Position numbers and translations under genes: made by a program
The notes under the pieces: generated by a model
The model's database searches: none
What the model saw: only the letters and a program-made list of their open reading frames with translations
What the model was told of the DNA's origin: nothing
DNA from: Lachnospiraceae bacterium UBA7179
Lineage (GTDB): Bacteria > Bacillota > Clostridia > Lachnospirales > Lachnospiraceae
Assembly: GCA_002491195.1 (NCBI GenBank)
Contig: DKVL01000073.1
Location: forward strand, 25,666 to 39,856
Length of the DNA stretch: 14,191 nt
Direction: 5' to 3'
In this document: positions 8,326 to 14,149 of the stretch, piece after piece
Layout of the letters: every line of letters starts with the position of its first letter
Position numbering within the stretch: position 1 is the stretch's first letter

Positions 8326-8389
8326 TACAATAGCAGCAAATAAAATGAATGCATAAAACATCCAAAAAAGAGAAATGAAGGAAACAACA

Positions 8390-8554
8390 ATGAACATGAT
8401 ACTGATGAACAACTTAAAAGATTATTCATATAGTGGAAAATTTGAGCAGGCGCTGGAACCAAAACAGAGTCTAAGTTTGATATGCTCCTATAGATTTTCA
8501 TATAAGAGAAGAAGTTATCGGTTAGAATGTTCTGATATAAGGTCTGTGTGCTGA
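8390..8554 (+). CDS. Small ORF of 54 codons, unknown
   Basis: This ORF begins MNMILMNNLK and ends CSDIRSVC, 54 residues, basic in the middle (YKRRSYR) with three cysteines. AAGGA (8378-8382) lies 7 nt before the ATG; an in-frame ATG at 8375 would add five residues but has a poorer site. It is the only ORF inside a short unit bounded by a good promoter and a strong terminator, which is the main reason to list it. I recognise no family, signal peptide or membrane segment. It could be a real small protein, the remnant of a longer gene, or a chance ORF in a small RNA. Confidence 0.4.
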   Translation: MNMILMNNLKDYSYSGKFEQALEPKQSLSLICSYRFSYKRRSYRLECSDIRSVC

Positions 8555-8598
8555 GTCATACAGTCAAAAGGGCATCCAATATCATATTTATGGTGAAT

Positions 8599-8645
8599 AC
8601 CGCTTATCTTGTATGGAAAGAGTTTCGCAAGATAGGCGGTTTTTA
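8599..8645 (+). terminator. Rho-independent terminator of the small unit
   Basis: ACCGCTTATCTTG (8599-8611) pairs with CAAGATAGGCGGT (8628-8640), a 13-bp stem with one G-U pair and a 16-nt loop. TTTTT follows directly. It would end a transcript of about 310 nt begun near 8332, or read-through from the kinase gene. Confidence 0.88.
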
Positions 8646-8805
8646 TATGTACAGGTTTTCGTGTATGAAATGTATCACGGTGTGACATAAGGGCAGCGTT
8701 GTGGGAAACAGAATAGAGTATTCCGCTTGTCTGAAAGAAAACAGCACTTCGAAAACAGTTCTTTAGATTGGAAAATGCAGTGAAAAAATAGGAAGGATGG
8801 GAAAA

Positions 8806-10023
8806 ATGTTGGAGAATGATATATTGGAGATCAAGGGAAAAGTCAACACAGCACTCTGCTATGCGAAAGTTGTGGAGGATGAGGCGGTTGAGCAGATCCG
8901 CCGCATGTGCGATTATGAATGTACACAGGGCAGCCGGATCCGCATTATGCCGGATGTTCACGCTGGCAAGGGCTGTACGATCGGGACAACGATGACGATC
9001 ACCGATAAGGCAGTGCCGAATGTGGTCGGTGTGGATATCGGCTGCGGGATGTATACAGTGAATCTCGGCAAAGCGGATATCGATTTTGAGAAAATGGACG
9101 CGGCTGCCCACTTTATCCCTTCGGGGATGAATGTGTGGGACGGAAGACAGGAGCGGTTTGATCTGTTGCAGCTGCGTTGTTATCGGAGCTTAAAAGAAGC
9201 GAAGCGCTTAGAACGGAGCATTGGAACATTGGGCGGCGGAAACCACTTTATTGAGGTAGATATGGCACAGGACGGGACGAAATATCTTGTGATCCACTCT
9301 GGCAGCAGAAATCTCGGAAAGCAGGTGGCGGAAATCTATCAGAAGCTTGCGATTGAACTGCACGCTGGCAAGGAGGAGTATTTCAAGAAAAGGGATGTCC
9401 TGATCGCGGAGTATAAAGCGGCAGGCCGCAGAAGCGAGATTCAGGCGGCGCTCAAAGATCTCAAGTGGGAGCACAAGGACTGCCTGATCCCAGAGGATTT
9501 GTGTTATCTGTATGGAATTTACCTTGAGGATTATCTGCATGATGTGGAACTCTGCCAGCAGTTTGCGAGACGAAACCGCGAGAAGATGGCGGAAGTGATC
9601 CTGGAAAGAACAGGTATGACCGGTTCAGATGCATTTCATACAATTCACAATTATATTGATACGGAGGAGATGATCTTGCGCAAGGGCGCGATCGCGGCCC
9701 ACAAGGGTGAGAAGGTGCTGATTCCGATCAATATGAGGGATGGGAGCGTGCTTGCAGTCGGAAAGGGTAATCCGGAGTGGAACTATTCCGCGCCGCATGG
9801 AGCCGGACGGGTGATGTCGCGCACGAAAGCAAAGGAAAATCTGTCCATGGATGATTATCGCAAAACGATGGAGGGAGTCTATACAACCTCTGTCAACGAG
9901 GCGACACTCGACGAGGCGCCGATGGCATATAAGTCACTGGAGGATATAATCGATGTCATCAGGGAATCCGTGGACGTTATTGATATTATGAAACCAATTT
10001 ACAATTTTAAGGCATCTGACTAA
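8806..10023 (+). CDS. rtcB: RtcB-family RNA-splicing ligase
   Basis: A 405-residue GTP- and Mn-dependent RNA ligase that joins 2',3'-cyclic phosphate or 3'-phosphate ends to 5'-OH ends in RNA repair. All signature motifs are visible: PDVHAGKGC (49-57), GVDIGCGM with Asp77 and Cys80, GGGNHFIE with His147, HSGSRNLG with His164, and SAPHGAGR with His331, the residue guanylylated in this family. Length matches E. coli RtcB (408). Of two in-frame ATGs, 8797 directly abuts the purine-rich GGAAGG (8791-8796), leaving no spacer; 8806 leaves 9 nt and begins MLENDILEIKG, so I chose it. No convincing promoter was found in the 160 bp upstream. An XRE regulator gene follows 49 bp later and may be cotranscribed. 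No RtcA cyclase or RtcR regulator is present. Confidence 0.92.
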   Translation: MLENDILEIKGKVNTALCYAKVVEDEAVEQIRRMCDYECTQGSRIRIMPDVHAGKGCTIGTTMTITDKAVPNVVGVDIGCGMYTVNLGKADIDFEKMDAAAHFIPSGMNVWDGRQERFDLLQLRCYRSLKEAKRLERSIGTLGGGNHFIEVDMAQDGTKYLVIHSGSRNLGKQVAEIYQKLAIELHAGKEEYFKKRDVLIAEYKAAGRRSEIQAALKDLKWEHKDCLIPEDLCYLYGIYLEDYLHDVELCQQFARRNREKMAEVILERTGMTGSDAFHTIHNYIDTEEMILRKGAIAAHKGEKVLIPINMRDGSVLAVGKGNPEWNYSAPHGAGRVMSRTKAKENLSMDDYRKTMEGVYTTSVNEATLDEAPMAYKSLEDIIDVIRESVDVIDIMKPIYNFKASD

Positions 10024-10035
10024 GAAACGAAACTT

Positions 10036-10060
10036 CTGTTCTGGTCAGCGGCCGGAACAG
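10036..10060 (+). promoter_or_regulatory. Hairpin touching the ribosome binding site of the XRE gene
   Basis: CTGTTCTGG (10036-10044) pairs with CCGGAACAG (10052-10060), 9 bp with one G-U pair and a 7-nt loop. Its last two bases are the first two of the AGGAGG site at 10059-10064. It could tune translation of the regulator, or act as an imperfect palindromic operator. Confidence 0.45.
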
Positions 10061-10072
10061 GAGGAACAGGAA

Positions 10073-10324
10073 ATGGTTACGATACCGACCATAGATATGG
10101 TTAAGACAGGGCAGCACATTATGGAGCTGCGGGTCCAGGCAGGGCTGTCGGTGAGGGAGCTGCAGGAGATTTTTGGATTCTCCACGCCGCAGGCGCTGTA
10201 CAAGTGGCAGCACGGGACAGCGCTGCCGACAATCGACAATCTTGTGGTGCTGGCGGCAGTACTGGGCGTGAAGGTTGATGACATTCTGGTCATGACCGAC
10301 AGCCCGATGCAGGCAAGTGCGTGA
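10073..10324 (+). CDS. XRE-family helix-turn-helix regulator
   Basis: An 83-residue DNA-binding protein consisting almost only of one Cro/CI-type helix-turn-helix domain. The HTH lies at about residues 24-49 (LSVRELQEIFGF, then PQALYKWQHG). LPTIDNLVVLAAVLGVKVDDIL is the family's usual helix 4-5 segment. It has no sensor or membrane part, so it may act as a simple repressor or need a partner. AGGAGG (10059-10064) is 8 nt before the ATG. It sits 49 bp after rtcB without an intervening terminator, so probable cotranscription makes RNA-repair control an idea rather than a conclusion. Its target site is unknown. Confidence 0.85.
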   Translation: MVTIPTIDMVKTGQHIMELRVQAGLSVRELQEIFGFSTPQALYKWQHGTALPTIDNLVVLAAVLGVKVDDILVMTDSPMQASA

Positions 10325-10354
10325 AAAAATTCATTGGATATTTACCCTCTTTGA

Positions 10355-10383
10355 TTGATATTACAGTGCAAAACAAGTATAAT
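10355..10383 (+). promoter_or_regulatory. SigA-type promoter of the stand-alone receiver gene
   Basis: The -35 TTGATA (10355-10360) and consensus -10 TATAAT (10378-10383) are separated by 17 bp. The predicted start is near 10390, leaving a leader of about 70 nt. It begins 30 bp after the XRE stop codon. Confidence 0.8.
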
Positions 10384-10459
10384 AAAAAGGAATATCAGTC
10401 AGGGAGGGCTTTTTACAGGTCCTTTTCTATAAAACAGAAGAATTGGACGAGGCGTATGT

Positions 10460-10915
10460 ATGGAAAAAGATGTGGAGCAATCAGAAAAAAAATTAGGTAT
10501 GAAAAAGGACGAGATTGATGCGATTGTCGGAATGAAGGTTTTGATTGTTGAGGACAATGAGCTGAATCTGGATATCATACAGGAAGTTTTAAAGGAGAGA
10601 GGACTGCTTGTCACAGGGGCGGCGAACGGACAGATTGCGGTTGATCTGTTTGGCGGCAGTCCTCCGGGAACGTTTGACGCGATTTTAATGGATATGCATA
10701 TGCCGGTTCTGGATGGAGTGGAAGCTACGAAACAAATTCGCGCGATGGATCGGTCAGATGCAAAGATCATTCCGATTCTGGCGCTGACTGCGAATGATTT
10801 TGAGGAGGATATCAGGCGAACGAGAGAGGCGGGAATGAACGATCATCTGACTAAGCCCTTTGATATGGATAAAATTATCCGTGTGCTTGCAGGGTATGCG
10901 GTTTATAAGGAATGA
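10460..10915 (+). CDS. Stand-alone response-regulator receiver protein
   Basis: A 151-residue cytoplasmic protein made of one CheY-like receiver domain behind a charged N-terminal extension of about 24 residues. The acidic pair is Glu31/Asp32, the phosphoacceptor is Asp78 in LMDMHMP, the switch Thr is Thr110 in ALTAN and the conserved lysine is Lys132 in TKPFD. No output domain is attached, so it must act by protein contact or as a phosphorelay intermediate. The sequence style (VEDNELN, MDMHMPVLDG) resembles the C-terminal receivers of hybrid kinases, including the one at 4873-8265, so it may descend from such a domain. GAGG (10449-10452) is 7 nt before the ATG. It is monocistronic, with its own promoter and terminator. 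An overlapping ATG at 10456 is in another frame. Confidence 0.87.
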   Translation: MEKDVEQSEKKLGMKKDEIDAIVGMKVLIVEDNELNLDIIQEVLKERGLLVTGAANGQIAVDLFGGSPPGTFDAILMDMHMPVLDGVEATKQIRAMDRSDAKIIPILALTANDFEEDIRRTREAGMNDHLTKPFDMDKIIRVLAGYAVYKE

Positions 10916-10928
10916 ATTAAGAAAAATG

Positions 10929-10956
10929 CCTTTCGGGATTTCCGGGAGGTTTTTTT
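10929..10956 (+). terminator. Rho-independent terminator after the receiver gene
   Basis: CCTTTCGG (10929-10936) pairs with CCGGGAGG (10942-10949), 8 bp with two G-U pairs and a 5-nt loop. Seven T residues follow (10950-10956), and a short A-run (10922-10926) precedes it. Confidence 0.85.
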
Positions 10957-10978
10957 ATGCACAGGCCCGTGCACGAGT

Positions 10979-11010
10979 AGGTAAAAATCTTCCCTACCCG
11001 ATTTTTACCT
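10979..11010. repeat. Perfect inverted repeat abutting the SPFH operon promoter
   Basis: AGGTAAAAATC (10979-10989) and GATTTTTACCT (11000-11010) form an 11-bp perfect inverted repeat with a 10-nt spacer, ending one base before the -35 box. It may be an operator or a weak bidirectional terminator insulating the promoter. A shorter inverted repeat, TGCAC/GTGCA (10958-10973), lies just upstream. Confidence 0.55.
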
Positions 11011-11011
11011 G

Positions 11012-11040
11012 TTGACAAATTAATTTCGTAGTGATATCAT
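11012..11040 (+). promoter_or_regulatory. SigA-type promoter of the SPFH-RHH-YbjQ operon
   Basis: A consensus -35 TTGACA (11012-11017) and a -10 TATCAT (11035-11040) are spaced by 17 bp. The predicted start is near 11047, inside the second TGATATCA palindrome, so bound protein would block polymerase. Confidence 0.82.
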
Positions 11041-11050
11041 AATGATATCA
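11032..11050. promoter_or_regulatory. Tandem palindromic operator, two TGATATCA sites
   Basis: TGATATCA occurs at 11032-11039 and 11043-11050, separated by TAA, so the centres are 11 bp apart and on the same helix face. The pair overlaps the -10 box and start point. Ribbon-helix-helix dimers such as Arc bind paired subsites with this phasing, and an Arc-like gene is the second gene of the operon. Autorepression is inferred. Confidence 0.7.
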
Positions 11051-11083
11051 AAAAGGTAATACATTATTAAAGGAGAGATACAT

Positions 11084-12121
11084 ATGGAAGAGAGAGTACT
11101 ATCAAAGAAAAAGAATGGCATGGCGGCACTGCTTGGGATTTTGCTGTTGTTTGCGGCATCGGTAGCAGGGATTGTTGCCGGGGCAGTCATGATTGCACAG
11201 AACAGCAGCGCATTGCTGCTGGCAGCAGGGAGCATACTGCTTGTTGCAGGAATCATACTGGTTATTACTTCATTGATACTCTGTGGAGGACTGAAGATTC
11301 TGAAACCGCAGGAGGCGCTGGTACTTACGTTGTTTGGCAAATATGTGGGTACATTAAAGGGGGACGGTTATTATTTTGTGAATCCGTTCTGTACAAGTGT
11401 CAATCCGGCGGCAAAGACAAAATTGAGCCAGAGCGGTGATGTGAGTGCGCCTGCATCCATGGTGACCATAGCAAACAACGCAGCTGGTACAAACGTAGAG
11501 AGCAGCAGCAATAAAATTTCCCTGAAGATCATGACATTAAACAACAACAAGCAGAAGATCAATGACTGTCTGGGCAATCCAATTGAGATCGGAATTGCGG
11601 TTACATGGAAGGTTGTGGATACCGCAAAGGCAGTCTTTAATGTGGACAATTATAAGGAATTTTTGTCACTGCAGTGCGATAGTGCGCTCCGCGATATCGT
11701 GCGGATCTATCCTTATGATGTCGCGCCGAATGTCGACACAACGGGCGATGGTGTTGCGGATGAGGGAAGCCTGCGCGGATCCAGTGAGATCGTGGCTGAG
11801 AAGATTCGCAGCGAGATACAGAATAGAGTCGCCGAGGCAGGTATTGAAGTGGTGGAAGCGCGGATCACATATCTTGCTTACGCACCAGAGATCGCTGCGG
11901 TGATGCTGCAGAGACAGCAGGCATCTGCGATCATTGACGCGAGGAAGATGATCGTGGACGGTGCAGTCGGCATGGTTGAGATGGCGCTGGATCGTCTCAG
12001 TGAAAATCATACTGTGGAACTTGACGAGGAGCGCAAGGCGGCGATGGTGTCCAATCTGCTGGTTGTGCTCTGCGGGAACCGTGACGCGCAGCCGATCGTA
12101 AACTCGGGGAGTCTGTATTAA
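11084..12121 (+). CDS. SPFH/Band 7 domain membrane protein
   Basis: A 345-residue membrane-anchored protein of the stomatin/prohibitin/flotillin (SPFH) superfamily. Two hydrophobic segments (about 13-38 and 43-67) anchor the N-terminus, and the SPFH domain starts near KILKPQEALVLTLFGKYVG (71-89). The rest is cytoplasmic: a beta-rich core (IEIGIAVTWKV), then a helical region ending LQRQQASAIIDARKMIVDG, typical of oligomerising SPFH proteins. Such proteins build membrane microdomain scaffolds; a specific role is not known here. A loop at 218-227 reads DTTGDGVADE, resembling a Ca2+-binding DxxxDGxxD loop, though position 3 is Thr rather than Asp. AGGAGA precedes the ATG by 7 nt. It is first in an operon with an RHH regulator, a small two-TM protein and a YbjQ protein, under a tandem-palindrome promoter. 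Confidence 0.9.
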   Translation: MEERVLSKKKNGMAALLGILLLFAASVAGIVAGAVMIAQNSSALLLAAGSILLVAGIILVITSLILCGGLKILKPQEALVLTLFGKYVGTLKGDGYYFVNPFCTSVNPAAKTKLSQSGDVSAPASMVTIANNAAGTNVESSSNKISLKIMTLNNNKQKINDCLGNPIEIGIAVTWKVVDTAKAVFNVDNYKEFLSLQCDSALRDIVRIYPYDVAPNVDTTGDGVADEGSLRGSSEIVAEKIRSEIQNRVAEAGIEVVEARITYLAYAPEIAAVMLQRQQASAIIDARKMIVDGAVGMVEMALDRLSENHTVELDEERKAAMVSNLLVVLCGNRDAQPIVNSGSLY

Positions 12122-12150
12122 ACGCATAGTTTCTGTGAAAGGAAAGCTGT

Positions 12151-12201
12151 ATGTTAACGTTTTTAGGAGCAACGTTGAGGATAGAGAATAAAAAGGACTG
12201 A
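12151..12201 (+). CDS. Possible 16-residue leader peptide before the RHH gene
   Basis: ATG 12151 has AAAGGA 7 nt upstream and encodes MLTFLGATLRIENKKD, stopping at TGA 12199-12201. The RHH start codon lies 4 nt later and its ribosome binding site (12193-12197) is inside this ORF. That arrangement would allow translational coupling. A chance ORF of this size is common, so this is tentative. Confidence 0.25.
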   Translation: MLTFLGATLRIENKKD

Positions 12202-12205
12202 TGCT

Positions 12206-12406
12206 ATGGGTGATTCGGGCAAGAAACAGGTACCGCTCAGGCTTTCTGCCAAATTGTACGATGCGATTGCGGCCTGGGCAGAGGACGACTTTCGTTCTGT
12301 CAACGGACAGATCGAATATCTCCTGACAGAGTGCGTGCGCCAGCGGAAGAAAAACGGAAAATATGTCTCGGACGAGATAGACAAACCGCTGGAAATTGAT
12401 CTATAA
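12206..12406 (+). CDS. Arc-like ribbon-helix-helix DNA-binding protein
   Basis: A 66-residue protein with the Arc/MetJ-type RHH fold. QVPLRL (8-13) is the DNA-contacting beta strand, residues about 15-27 form helix A, DFRSVNG is the turn, and about 31-46 (SVNGQIEYLLTECVRQ) form helix B; a charged tail follows. These proteins dimerise through the strand and bind paired short sites. The promoter of this operon holds two 8-bp palindromes 11 bp apart, so it is a strong candidate autorepressor. AAGGA (12193-12197) is 8 nt before the ATG. An ATG at 12201 is in another frame. The last codons (EIDL, stop) form a degenerate first unit of the 22-bp tandem repeat that follows. The fold call is firm; the target is inferred. 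Confidence 0.85.
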   Translation: MGDSGKKQVPLRLSAKLYDAIAAWAEDDFRSVNGQIEYLLTECVRQRKKNGKYVSDEIDKPLEIDL

Positions 12407-12505
12407 TGTGCGTAGATTGACCTATAAAATGCAGCAGATTGACCTATAATATGTTGCAGATTGACCTACAAAATGCAGCAGATTGACCTATAATATGCTG
12501 CAGAC
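12393..12505. repeat. 22-bp tandem repeat starting in the 3' end of the RHH gene
   Basis: Four contiguous 22-bp units lie at 12414-12435, 12436-12457, 12458-12479 and 12480-12501, with core ATTGACCTATAAWATG. A degenerate 21-nt unit (12393-12413) spans the RHH stop codon, and AGAC (12502-12505) begins a fifth unit. There are no spacers, so it is not a CRISPR array. Units 1 and 3 match each other closely, as do 2 and 4. The array fills most of the 115-bp gap before the next gene. Confidence 0.93.
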
Positions 12506-12521
12506 AGGGGGGCATGTGGGC

Positions 12522-12749
12522 ATGAATCATTGGAAAAAAATGGTCGCGCCAATTGTGGTTGCGTTGATCATCATATTGTATTATGTTGGAATCGCGGTAT
12601 TTTTTGTGATGATACCCGGCATTTCCACAGTGATTAAAATCCTGATGGCAGTGATACCGCTTGTGCTGGCTGTGGTGATGGCTGGTGTCTTAATAAGTAG
12701 AATAAAGGAAATTAATGGAGGAGAAGAAGATGATCTTAGTCAATACTGA
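12522..12749 (+). CDS. Small two-TM membrane protein, unknown
   Basis: A 75-residue protein beginning MNHWKKMV, with two hydrophobic segments (about 9-30 and 37-59) and an acidic C-terminal tail (GGEEDDLSQY). I recognise no family. The start at 12522 is chosen because the G-rich site AGGGGGG (12506-12512) is 9 nt upstream; an upstream in-frame ATG at 12483 lies inside the tandem repeat without a site, and ATG 12514 is out of frame. Its last 20 bp overlap the start of the YbjQ gene, so the two are probably translationally coupled and may act together at the membrane. Positive residues before TM1 suggest the N-terminus and, by the two-TM hairpin, the C-terminus are cytoplasmic. Confidence 0.72.
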   Translation: MNHWKKMVAPIVVALIIILYYVGIAVFFVMIPGISTVIKILMAVIPLVLAVVMAGVLISRIKEINGGEEDDLSQY

Positions 12750-13041
12750 TTACATCAGCGGAAAAGAGCTGGAGATGTTAGGACTTGTGAAAGGAAGCAC
12801 GATCCAGTCCAAAAATGTTGGAAAGGATATCACACAGAGTTTTAAGACGCTGGTGGGCGGCGAGCTGAAAGCGTACACCGAAATGATGAACGAGGCGAGG
12901 GCGCTCGCCACCAAGCGCATGGTCGAGGAAGCGGAGCAGATGGGCGCCGATGCGGTGGTCAATATCCGCTATGCGTCGGCAGCAGTCATGCAGGGTGCGG
13001 CGGAGGTTATGGCATACGGTACCGCTGTGAGATTCAGATAG
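12730..13041 (+). CDS. YbjQ-family (UPF0145) protein
   Basis: A 103-residue soluble protein of the YbjQ family: MILVNTDYISGKEL at the start, GLVKGSTIQSKNVGKDI, GGELKAYTEMMNEAR, then GADAVVNIRY (72-81) and a C-terminal MAYGTAVRF strand. The length matches the family. Members are annotated as possible heavy-metal-binding proteins and form pentamers in known structures, but the cellular role is not settled. GGAGGAG (12717-12723) lies 6 nt before ATG 12730; the in-frame ATG at 12715 overlaps this site and is unlikely. The start overlaps the preceding membrane-protein gene by 20 bp. In this operon it could be a cytoplasmic partner of the SPFH scaffold, which is inference. Confidence 0.88.
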   Translation: MILVNTDYISGKELEMLGLVKGSTIQSKNVGKDITQSFKTLVGGELKAYTEMMNEARALATKRMVEEAEQMGADAVVNIRYASAAVMQGAAEVMAYGTAVRFR

Positions 13042-13066
13042 GGTATATCAAATAAAACAGGAAACG

Positions 13067-13097
13067 TTGTCCGGGACATAGAAAATGTCGCGGACAA
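13067..13097. repeat. Inverted repeat between the YbjQ and antiporter genes
   Basis: TTGTCCGGGACAT (13067-13079) pairs with ATGTCGCGGACAA (13085-13097) except for one central G-G mismatch, with a 5-nt loop. No T-run follows, so it is not a standard terminator. It lies 8 bp before the antiporter ribosome binding site and could be a processing, stability or regulatory hairpin, or an operator. Confidence 0.6.
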
Positions 13098-13116
13098 ACT
13101 GTTGTGGAGGAGAAAA

Positions 13117-14070
13117 ATGTTAGCATTAAAAAGTATTGCATTGATGATTGTCGGTTTTATCATTTTGATCAAAGGAGCGGATTTCTTTGTCGATGGGGCC
13201 TCTGGAATTGCGGAAAAATTTCATATACCGCAGATTATTATCGGACTTACGATTGTGGCATTCGGAACAAGTGCGCCAGAGGCAGCCATCAGTATCTCGG
13301 CGGCCTTTGCGGGGACAACGGGTATTGCCATCGGTAATATCCTTGGCAGCAATCTGCTGAATATCTTAATTATCCTTGGCATATCGGCTTGTATCGTTCC
13401 ACTGCATATCGGAAAATCCAGCATCAGATTCGACATTCCGTTTAATCTGATCATAACGCTGGTGCTCGTCGTGTACGGTATTGTTTTTGGCAGACTTAAT
13501 GTATTTTCCGGCATCATCTTCTGGATGCTTATGATCGGTTTCATGGTACATCTCTTCCGCTGCGCAAAGAGTGAGATGAATCAGGAGAGCACAGAGGAGG
13601 AGCCCAAAAAGCAAAAGAATGTATTTCTGCTGATTCTGTATATTGTGGGCGGTATTGTGGCGATTATTTTTGGAAGCGATCTTGCGGTGGACAATGCCAC
13701 GGTCATTGCATCGGATATCCTTCATATCGATGACAGGTTGATCGGACTGACTATTATTGCATTCGGAACATCACTGCCGGAGCTGATGACATCTGTGATG
13801 GCGGCGAAGAAAGGAAATGCGGATATCGCGGTTGGAAATATTCTGGGAAGCAATATTTTTAATATTCTGTTCGTGCTGGGAACGGTGTCCCTGATCGCGC
13901 CAGTAGAGTTCTCGTTCTCTTTTGTCATAGACGGCGTGATCAGCATTGTGGCGGTAATATTGCTGTATTTTCTTTCGAAGGACGATGATACACTGTCAAG
14001 ACGCGACGGAGTTACATTTTTGATATGTTATGCAGCATATTTTGACTATCTGCTGGTTGTGAATATTTGA
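13117..14070 (+). CDS. Na+/Ca2+-type antiporter, CaCA family
   Basis: A 317-residue integral membrane exchanger of the CaCA (YrbG-like) family, about ten TM segments in two inverted halves. The diagnostic alpha repeats are both intact: alpha-1 GLTIVAFGTSAPE (43-55) with GNILGSN (73-79), and alpha-2 GLTIIAFGTSLPE (210-222) with GNILGSN (240-246). The two glutamates, Glu55 and Glu222, are the expected ion-site residues. A charged cytoplasmic loop (about 149-168, STEEEPKKQK) joins the halves. It probably extrudes Ca2+ in exchange for Na+ or H+; ion choice cannot be read from sequence alone. GGAGGAG (13106-13112) decides the start at 13117 rather than the upstream TTG 13102. No promoter was seen in the 75-bp gap, so it may be the last gene of the SPFH operon. 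Confidence 0.9.
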   Translation: MLALKSIALMIVGFIILIKGADFFVDGASGIAEKFHIPQIIIGLTIVAFGTSAPEAAISISAAFAGTTGIAIGNILGSNLLNILIILGISACIVPLHIGKSSIRFDIPFNLIITLVLVVYGIVFGRLNVFSGIIFWMLMIGFMVHLFRCAKSEMNQESTEEEPKKQKNVFLLILYIVGGIVAIIFGSDLAVDNATVIASDILHIDDRLIGLTIIAFGTSLPELMTSVMAAKKGNADIAVGNILGSNIFNILFVLGTVSLIAPVEFSFSFVIDGVISIVAVILLYFLSKDDDTLSRRDGVTFLICYAAYFDYLLVVNI

Positions 14071-14102
14071 AAAAGGTTAACGATTTTCCATTCCTGCCCT
14101 GT

Positions 14103-14148
14103 GTGAACAGCAGCGACAGTTGTTACTGTTCACTCCGTTCCAGTAACA
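14103..14148. repeat. Overlapping, mutually exclusive inverted repeats
   Basis: GTGAACAG (14103-14110) can pair with CTGTTCAC (14126-14133). TGTTACTG (14121-14128) can pair with CAGTAACA (14141-14148). The two stems share bases 14126-14128, so only one can form fully at a time. The 13-mer GTGAACAGTAACA reads on the - strand at 14121-14133 and also on the + strand at 141-153, near the other end of the window. Confidence 0.65.
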
Positions 14149-14149
14149 G

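Noticed and set aside
8646..8805. Promoter or RNA gene upstream of rtcB
   Set aside because: A direct repeat of GAAAACAG is present, but no -35/-10 pair with acceptable spacing and no tRNA-like or known RNA fold was found.
8515..9111. 198-codon - strand ORF spanning the small unit terminator and the rtcB start
   Set aside because: It overlaps a strong + strand gene, crosses a terminator and encodes a His/Cys-rich shadow-type sequence with no domain.
10321..10518. 65-codon + strand ORF after the XRE gene
   Set aside because: It has no ribosome binding site, contains the receiver gene promoter, and overlaps the receiver start in another frame.
12393..12505. CRISPR array or promoter array
   Set aside because: Units are contiguous with no spacers. 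TTGACC and TATAAT occur in the units but are adjacent (0 bp) or 22 bp apart across units, not about 17 bp.
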